This document shows positions 58,843 to 64,000 of a stretch of 64,000 nucleotides of DNA, one piece after another. The notes under the pieces are model-generated. The model did not search any database and was not told the origin of the DNA. It saw nothing but the letters and a program-made list of their open reading frames with translations. This DNA is from Microcoleus vaginatus HSN003 (GTDB lineage: Bacteria > Cyanobacteriota > Cyanobacteriia > Cyanobacteriales > Microcoleaceae), in assembly GCF_022701255.1 (NCBI RefSeq), contig NZ_CP031705.1, positions 5,394,001-5,458,000 on the forward strand. Direction: 5' to 3'. Position 1 is the first letter of the stretch. Each line of letters starts with the position of its first letter. The translations under genes were made by a program, and so were the position numbers.

Positions 58843-59580
58843 ATGTCTCAATCTATTGTGCCAGCAGTCGAAGAAAAACAGCTCGATACTTCCCCGACAT
58901 TAACTTTTGAAGAATACAGAGTTTATCAAAGCAATGACGATGTAAAATACGAACTGTACAAAGGCAAATTAATACCGATGGCAACGGCTAGCGCATTACA
59001 TACCAGCATCTGCGAATATTGGGTTTACAAATTGCAGCGTTACCTAGCTGAACATAATCTCGATTTAGTCGTAAAAACTTCTGTAGGAGTGAGAACAGAA
59101 GAGGCTACATCTCGCATTCCCGATGTAGTTGTTTGCACAGAAAGTTTGTGGGAACAAGCTCTTGCAAGACGCGGATCGGGAATACTTGACTTTGATGAAA
59201 CGCCGTTATTAGTAATAGAAGTAGTTAGCCAAGATCGGCGGGCAGACTATATAACTAAACGAGGAGAGTACGAACAAGCTAACGTGCCGGAATATGTAAT
59301 AGTTGACCCAGCAGCAAACAGACAACGAGTGCGAGTTATGGCATTTCTCGAAGGTGATGACATTTATACAGAGGTAAATTACTGGCCGGGTGAGGAAATG
59401 GTATCTGTAGTATTTCCCAATTTGAGATTATCAGTCAATGAAATTTTATATCCGCCATTGGTGGAAGGGTTAATTAAGGCAGAACAAGCTCAATTGCAGC
59501 AACTACAAACAGTCGAACAACGCGCTGAAAGATTGGCGGCGAGGTTGCGAGAATTGGGTGTAGATCCTGATAGTGTGTAG
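58843..59580 (+). CDS. Uma2 family (DUF820) endonuclease-like protein
   Basis: 245 residues of the PD-(D/E)XK fold family common in cyanobacteria. Features are LTFEEYRVYQ.., KYELYKGKLIPM, the metal-site strands SRIPDVVVC and LLVIEVVSQDRRADYITKRGEYEQANVPEYVIVDP, and a C-terminal coiled coil rich in Gln and Glu (about 205-240). Function is unknown; these genes are multicopy and often mobile. It is convergent with the DUF1802-nuclease gene. Confidence 0.88.
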   Translation: MSQSIVPAVEEKQLDTSPTLTFEEYRVYQSNDDVKYELYKGKLIPMATASALHTSICEYWVYKLQRYLAEHNLDLVVKTSVGVRTEEATSRIPDVVVCTESLWEQALARRGSGILDFDETPLLVIEVVSQDRRADYITKRGEYEQANVPEYVIVDPAANRQRVRVMAFLEGDDIYTEVNYWPGEEMVSVVFPNLRLSVNEILYPPLVEGLIKAEQAQLQQLQTVEQRAERLAARLRELGVDPDSV

Positions 59581-59593
59581 GAAATTGGATGAA

Positions 59594-59629
59594 GTGCGCG
59601 CGGCGAAGCTATCCCGAACGGAATCGCCC
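59594..59629. repeat. Dispersed GCGATTCC..GGGATAGC repeat, reversed
   Basis: CGGCGAAGCTATCCCGAACG and GAATCGCCC form the reverse complement of the repeat at 19336 and 29013. It lies between the Uma2 gene and the nuclease gene. Confidence 0.6.
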
Positions 59630-59639
59630 TTGACGCATC

Positions 59640-61100
59640 TCAATCATCCAGCGGCAAATCGCGCAGGAAATAAAAGCGATCGCGCCCTAAATTCTCGCCT
59701 TTCATTCGCCCTGCATAACCTGTCAGCGGAGAAGAAAGTTCCACTAACATTTCGTGCAACTCTTCGCGGGACAACTTCTTGGGTGGGTTAGACATTGAAT
59801 ACGCACCGCTAAGAGCATCCACACTTGCTTGTTCAGAACCAGAATTTTCGTGATACTTTTTCAGAATTGAAAGAACGTGCGATCGCACTTTAATTTCTTG
59901 TTCAACTTGCTCAATATATTTAGCAACCTCATCATCAGATTGTCCCGGTTTTAAGTATTCTTTCAGTTTAAATAAGTCCACCGAGTTAGGATAGTTGCTT
60001 TGAAGTTTAACCAGTTTTTCCAGCGTCTCAGGGTTCATAATTGCCATACCGTGTACTTTTGCTGCATCCATAAGTTGAGTAGTTGGAACGCCAGGGCCAA
60101 TAATCAACTTAGTTGCTTTTGCGAGTATTTCATTATCTTTGAGCCGTAGCGTTCCTAAATTCAGCAATTGAACTGCTGTATCATTGGGGATTTTTTTACC
60201 CGCTTTGCACTCGCCAACTAAGGGGTAAGGTTTGGAGCATAATAAATCTAAGCCACCAGCACCACCTTTGTGGGCATAATCAATGGTAAATCCCAAAAAC
60301 TCAAGGCTATCGCGCACTACAATTTCAAAGTCTGTTCCTGCTTGATAGTTGCTTTTGTCTTTATCTAGTTCTTTGGTGCGATTTCCCAAAGCTGCTATAG
60401 TCTTTATCCAAGATAAATCCGGTTTGATTGGTTTTACAGGCTTATCGCTACTCCAACCTAGAAACATTTTGATTTCTGCGTCTAGTTGTTTGGCTTTTGG
60501 GTTGGTGGTGGATAAATGCACTAATGCACTTTGCAACTCTTCCAATTCTGGATGTTCAGGAGGCTCTAGTTTTTCCAGCTTTTGACGGCGTTTGGCAAAG
60601 ATAGACTCGCTCACCACAGGCGTTGAATCAGTAACATTTAGGGATTTTGGCAAAGGTACAAAATTCCCGCTGGGATGCACAGACATTTCCAGGGGCTGAG
60701 GCAGCAAATAAACCCGCAGGTAAGCTACAAAAATAAAAGGACGCTGCTGGAGAATTTGCTGTAATGCCTCTGTTTTCCAGACTGTTAACAGCGACAAAGC
60801 CTCTAATGATTCAGGTTCATTCACCATTTGGCACAATTCGCACCTAGCCCAAGCTTTGATCGAAACTTTATCTGAATTTAACTGAGTAAGTGCCTTTTGA
60901 GCAACGGGCAAAAAATGCGATCGATAATATCGATCGCCCGATAGCAAATCAACCGAAAGATTAGCTGGATACAAAGCAAATGTCCGCCCCGGATTCAGAA
61001 ACATCCGAGGCATAGCTGCAATCATTCGTCCTTGGATTAAAGCTTCAATATCTGGATTTGGTAAAGCCAGAGCTGTTTGAAGCAAAATTAATTTGCTCAT
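59640..61100 (-). CDS. DUF1802 domain fused to a PD-(D/E)XK nuclease domain
   Basis: 486 residues. The N-terminal part (about 1-145: IQGRMIAAMPRMFLNPGRTFALYP, WARCELCQMVNEPESLEALS, LRVYLLPQP) is a DUF1802 domain. After a linker with a Lys/Glu-rich coiled segment (about 165-200), a nuclease domain follows (about 253-370) with E259, D285 in GGAGGLDLL and E297-x-K299 in VGECKAG, the expected PD-(D/E)XK triad. The C-terminus has a Lys/Glu-rich helical stretch and the ending LPLDD. It starts 2 bp after the ATPase stop codon, so the two are almost certainly co-translated. Confidence 0.78.
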   Translation of the reverse strand: MSKLILLQTALALPNPDIEALIQGRMIAAMPRMFLNPGRTFALYPANLSVDLLSGDRYYRSHFLPVAQKALTQLNSDKVSIKAWARCELCQMVNEPESLEALSLLTVWKTEALQQILQQRPFIFVAYLRVYLLPQPLEMSVHPSGNFVPLPKSLNVTDSTPVVSESIFAKRRQKLEKLEPPEHPELEELQSALVHLSTTNPKAKQLDAEIKMFLGWSSDKPVKPIKPDLSWIKTIAALGNRTKELDKDKSNYQAGTDFEIVVRDSLEFLGFTIDYAHKGGAGGLDLLCSKPYPLVGECKAGKKIPNDTAVQLLNLGTLRLKDNEILAKATKLIIGPGVPTTQLMDAAKVHGMAIMNPETLEKLVKLQSNYPNSVDLFKLKEYLKPGQSDDEVAKYIEQVEQEIKVRSHVLSILKKYHENSGSEQASVDALSGAYSMSNPPKKLSREELHEMLVELSSPLTGYAGRMKGENLGRDRFYFLRDLPLDD

Positions 61101-61102
61101 GG

Positions 61103-63145
61103 TTAACTAAATAGGTCACTTAGATCCCCATCATCTGTATCATCATTGGTGGGAGGGTTGAAAATGTCTTCTAAAAGTAGGCTTTCATCAGACGGATCGC
61201 TAACCGCAGGAATTTGAACGGACGGATCGCTAACCGCAGCATTTTGACCTGACGGAGCGATAACCACAGGCATTTCACCGGAGGGATCGCTCAAAATTTC
61301 CCGCAGTAAAGAATTTTCAAAAGTGAGATGCTTCTGAGATATGAACTCAAAAACCTGGTCTTCTGTTAAATTGTAATCTCGGCATTTTTTACAAACAGCA
61401 CGGAGAGCCAGCAGCGGTTTTATTTGCTCTTCAATCAAATACACTACCTCACCGCCTTTTTCAACTGAAACAAGTTCTTCTAGAAGCTTATAGGCTTTAG
61501 AATTTTTCTTAATTGTCTCTATTTTTGATTGGGAACGGACTAAACAACCCCGCGTTAAATCAAATTTTTGATAATCAGTTAAGCGCTTTAGTCCAGCAAC
61601 TAATTCTGATTGAGAAAATTGCATAACTGCAACCCCAATCCTGATATCTCTGCCGTTTTCTGTACCAATAATTTTGAATTTTATCCAATTCGCATTTGGT
61701 ATTTTTGGTTGAATTTCTGTGGTAATATCATCAATTGTTACCTTGTCCACAGTCTGACCTTTCAAGGTTTCAAAACCAAAGTAAATAGCCTTAGCAATTG
61801 TGGCATCATTCTCCATATCCTCTCGGATATCTTCCTCAAGTTCCTTGGTGAAAGCAAACTCAAACCGCTCAACAGGATCTTCTGGAAGTTCAGGCATTGG
61901 AGGCATAAAAACTTTAAAATTCTCAGCACACCATGTCAAAGCTTCCCGTACAGTTGGCTTACCTCTGCCATATTCTCTCAATTGACTTTCATCAAATGGA
62001 TAGAGCGGATGAGGAGGGTTTAAATTCCTGACTTGATAAAAATCTTGTAACCATAACTTGACTAAATCAACTAAAGAATCGCCATTCAAGTGTTTTAACT
62101 CTATTGGTTTTCGCTTTGTGTATGTTGAAACTCGCTCAAGTATACTGGTAGGCATCAGGTTAACTGTTGTTATCCACGTATCTGGTGCCATTACTGTGAT
62201 AATAACCAAACCTTGACCGAGATCGGAGTGTTCGAGAGTATCGTACAAACGCTTAACAAGATCGACAATTACCTGCGGTGTTGTCAAGCCATCATCTCTA
62301 CAACTTGTATTTGCATCTATTTCATCAAAACAAATGATTACAGGACTGTAGTAACTCACCAAATTTAAAATTTGCTGGACATTATTCAGGGATTCTGCTT
62401 CTCTGTCCTGATTAGTCTTGCCGGAATTAGACGGCAATCCTAATTTCTCAGCTTTAGAGTTATCTAACTCTTCACCAGATAACCATTTGATAGCAAAAGG
62501 TGTTTCAGATTCCGATAAAGTCCACAAAACAGCTCGAACAATATAAGGATCTGCCTTTGATTTGGCTTTGAGAACTTGCTTAGTTAGGGTGTTCATGAAA
62601 TTCCTATTTTTAGTTGCCCAACTAGCACATACTTTGTCAAATCGATCTATCAGTTCTTGAGCAGAAAGATTTTGGGAAGCAGAATTGATAGCTTTGAAAC
62701 CTTCGTTTGCCATTGCTGCGGCTGTTTCCTGCCATTGCATGACGCTTTGGCTACCTGTGTGGCTCAAACTGTTAGCTAAAGTTTGCTGAAATTGGTATTT
62801 TATCAAGTTTAAGTCCGTGTAATTGTTCACACTGGCATAAACAAATAAAGCACCACCATTAGTTTCTAGTCTGTGGCGAGTACGACTTAAAATGTGGCTT
62901 TTCCCCACTCCCTGTTGAGCGGTTAATACCAGTGAAGTGACCTTTTCTTGGCTAGATTGACTTGTCTGTACTTTTTCAACTGCCTGAAAAATGGCATCGG
63001 AAGCGTGAGCATTTAAACTCGGAATATCGGGGAACCCTTTTCCCCAAATGTCTTGTTCTTTGACAATTCCAGCTTTGGTAAATGGATTGTGATTTTGGAT
63101 TGCAGCATTGAGGGCTTCTATCGGAGAAACTGGTATATTGTTCAT
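61103..63145 (-). CDS. P-loop ATPase, second gene of putative defence operon
   Basis: 680 residues. Walker A is AQQGVGKS (about 76-83) and Walker B is VIICFDEID (D274, E275), giving a STAND/AAA-like ATPase of the ORC/Cdc6 or DUF499-like sort. The conserved core ends near residue 400, then an acidic region (PEDPVERFEFAFTKELEEDI) and a C-terminal domain with a possible helix-rich fold (about 480-600). The last 70 residues carry about four degenerate 10-residue repeats (DPSxxxPAVx) and a very acidic end (DDTDDGDLSDLFS). No transmembrane helix. It is 47 bp downstream of the winged-helix gene and 2 bp upstream of the nuclease gene. Confidence 0.75.
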   Translation of the reverse strand: MNNIPVSPIEALNAAIQNHNPFTKAGIVKEQDIWGKGFPDIPSLNAHASDAIFQAVEKVQTSQSSQEKVTSLVLTAQQGVGKSHILSRTRHRLETNGGALFVYASVNNYTDLNLIKYQFQQTLANSLSHTGSQSVMQWQETAAAMANEGFKAINSASQNLSAQELIDRFDKVCASWATKNRNFMNTLTKQVLKAKSKADPYIVRAVLWTLSESETPFAIKWLSGEELDNSKAEKLGLPSNSGKTNQDREAESLNNVQQILNLVSYYSPVIICFDEIDANTSCRDDGLTTPQVIVDLVKRLYDTLEHSDLGQGLVIITVMAPDTWITTVNLMPTSILERVSTYTKRKPIELKHLNGDSLVDLVKLWLQDFYQVRNLNPPHPLYPFDESQLREYGRGKPTVREALTWCAENFKVFMPPMPELPEDPVERFEFAFTKELEEDIREDMENDATIAKAIYFGFETLKGQTVDKVTIDDITTEIQPKIPNANWIKFKIIGTENGRDIRIGVAVMQFSQSELVAGLKRLTDYQKFDLTRGCLVRSQSKIETIKKNSKAYKLLEELVSVEKGGEVVYLIEEQIKPLLALRAVCKKCRDYNLTEDQVFEFISQKHLTFENSLLREILSDPSGEMPVVIAPSGQNAAVSDPSVQIPAVSDPSDESLLLEDIFNPPTNDDTDDGDLSDLFS

Positions 63146-63192
63146 GGTTATCGGGTGTGAGGTAACGAACTACAAAAAGATTGAGAACAATT

Positions 63193-63915
63193 TTATGGAT
63201 TTAAGCGCTTGGCGTAGTAACGCAATGTACCACCAGGAATGATGATTGAGTCTTCACGTTTATCTGGGGTGATATCTCGCATATCTCCAGCCATTAGCTG
63301 AAAAATATCATTAGCCTGCATTTCCAACAGCCACTCATTGAACTCCGATCGCCCTACCATTTCCCCGATCGCCCGACGCATCCGATAAATCGGCACTAAA
63401 TCGTCTAAGTTATAATCCCGGTTTAAGCTGTCATACACATCGATCGCCACAGCCTTAAAATCGTCATAGGATGCGATCGTCCCTACATCCGCCTTCCCCT
63501 TATCAACAGCAACACTCGCCGCACCATCCTGATGGCGAATCCACTTCAACAAAGAATTTCCCAGCCGAGTACCAATTTGAGAACCATCAAACTCAAACAA
63601 AGAATCCCGACTTTTCAGCCCCTGCGCTAAAACTTCTTTCCCTTTCGCCGTCAATTCCACCAGCGTCACCCGATTTACCAGCGAATACTCGATCGCCCCA
63701 GTCGCCTGCAACTCACCGAGCACTTCCACATATCTCTGACTCGTCTCATTAGTCCGCACAATCCGCTTAGTCAAATCCCCCTTTTTCACCATCATCTTCC
63801 CGCCGCCCAAATCCCACAAATTCAGCAGTACCCGAACTTTTGCCTTCCCATCCCACACCGCTTGCTCTTCCGGTGTCAAAGTGTTAGACACCGCAATTTC
63901 ATCTTTCTCAGACAT
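63193..63915 (-). CDS. Winged-helix-like protein, first gene of putative defence operon
   Basis: About 240 residues. The N-terminal half (about 20-120) looks like two helices plus a winged helix (VRVLLNLWDLGGGKMMVKKGDLTKRI.., YVEVLGELQATGAIEYSLVNRVTLVELTAKGKEVLAQGL). The C-terminal half (LLKWIRHQ.., LDDLVPIYRMRRAIGEMVGRSEFNEWLLEMQANDIFQLMAGD) is helical. ATG 63915 (MSEKDE) is preferred to 63921 because AAAGGT lies six bases ahead of it. DNA binding or a regulatory/adaptor role is inferred from fold and position. Upstream genes may lie beyond the window edge. Confidence 0.65.
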   Translation of the reverse strand: MSEKDEIAVSNTLTPEEQAVWDGKAKVRVLLNLWDLGGGKMMVKKGDLTKRIVRTNETSQRYVEVLGELQATGAIEYSLVNRVTLVELTAKGKEVLAQGLKSRDSLFEFDGSQIGTRLGNSLLKWIRHQDGAASVAVDKGKADVGTIASYDDFKAVAIDVYDSLNRDYNLDDLVPIYRMRRAIGEMVGRSEFNEWLLEMQANDIFQLMAGDMRDITPDKREDSIIIPGGTLRYYAKRLNP

Positions 63916-64000
63916 ATTCATACCTTTAAATACTTGTTCTTAGTATCAAATATTATCATAAATCTTCCTGCCAAACATCTCAACTTTACCGTAAAATCCC

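Overview
The window looks like chromosome of a filamentous cyanobacterium of the Oscillatoria/Microcoleus kind. HIP1-type octamers (GCGATCGC and near variants) occur throughout, arrays of 7-bp tandem repeats (STRRs) are frequent, and typical cyanobacterial families are present: Ser/Thr kinases with GUN4 or histidine-kinase modules, Uma2 proteins, an HhoA-like protease, a single-subunit glutamate synthase, and a tRNA without encoded CCA. The genus is an inference from style, not from a marker gene.

Layout. 0-5.7 kb: Ski2-like DExH helicase, aspartoacylase-family protein, FHA-Ser/Thr kinase. 5.7-12.6 kb: a mobile patch with two inverted, almost identical 1576-bp IS4-type elements around a GUN4-domain kinase and a second, frameshifted 1451-bp IS. 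12.7-18.5 kb: the glycine cleavage genes gcvP, gcvH and gcvT on the minus strand, with an alpha/beta hydrolase between gcvH and gcvT on the plus strand. 18.7-22.3 kb: tRNA-Ala(GGC), then a decayed accessory patch (Eco57I-type methylase pseudogene, VapBC pair, orphan antitoxin, a 176-bp MITE). 22.3-23.9 kb: an IS701-like element. 24-28.7 kb: glutamate synthase. 28.7-30.5 kb: a gene-poor stretch with a TnpB remnant. 30.5-36 kb: an 1830-residue kinase/ATPase/histidine-kinase hybrid. 36-41.9 kb: secreted phosphodiester glycosidase, IS1 debris, ferredoxin-MBL protein, HtrA-type protease. 42.7-48.9 kb: AI-2E-type permease, Ddl, MiaB, an orphan C5 DNA methyltransferase, a small membrane protein. 49-54 kb: FHA-oxidoreductase fusion, FHA-zinc ribbon protein, KGG stress protein, endonuclease V. 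54.5-59.6 kb: prohibitin, a LOV-PAS-GGDEF-EAL blue-light c-di-GMP protein, Uma2. 59.6-63.9 kb: a compact minus-strand operon of winged-helix protein, P-loop ATPase and DUF1802-PD-(D/E)XK nuclease.

How the parts relate. GcvP, GcvH and GcvT supply three of the four glycine cleavage proteins for photorespiratory glycine, and the glutamate synthase belongs to ammonium reassimilation. Signalling is prominent: three FHA proteins, three Ser/Thr kinases and one c-di-GMP enzyme. The strongest candidate for an undescribed system is the three-gene operon at the right edge, which has a regulator-motor-nuclease layout like that of defence loci but matches no named system I know. The second theme is repeat biology: a ~120-bp palindromic element occurs five to six times and once lies in frame inside a secreted enzyme, a heptamer array lies in frame inside gcvP, both IS4 copies sit in G/C-run palindromes, and a MITE shares its termini with the resident 1451-bp IS.
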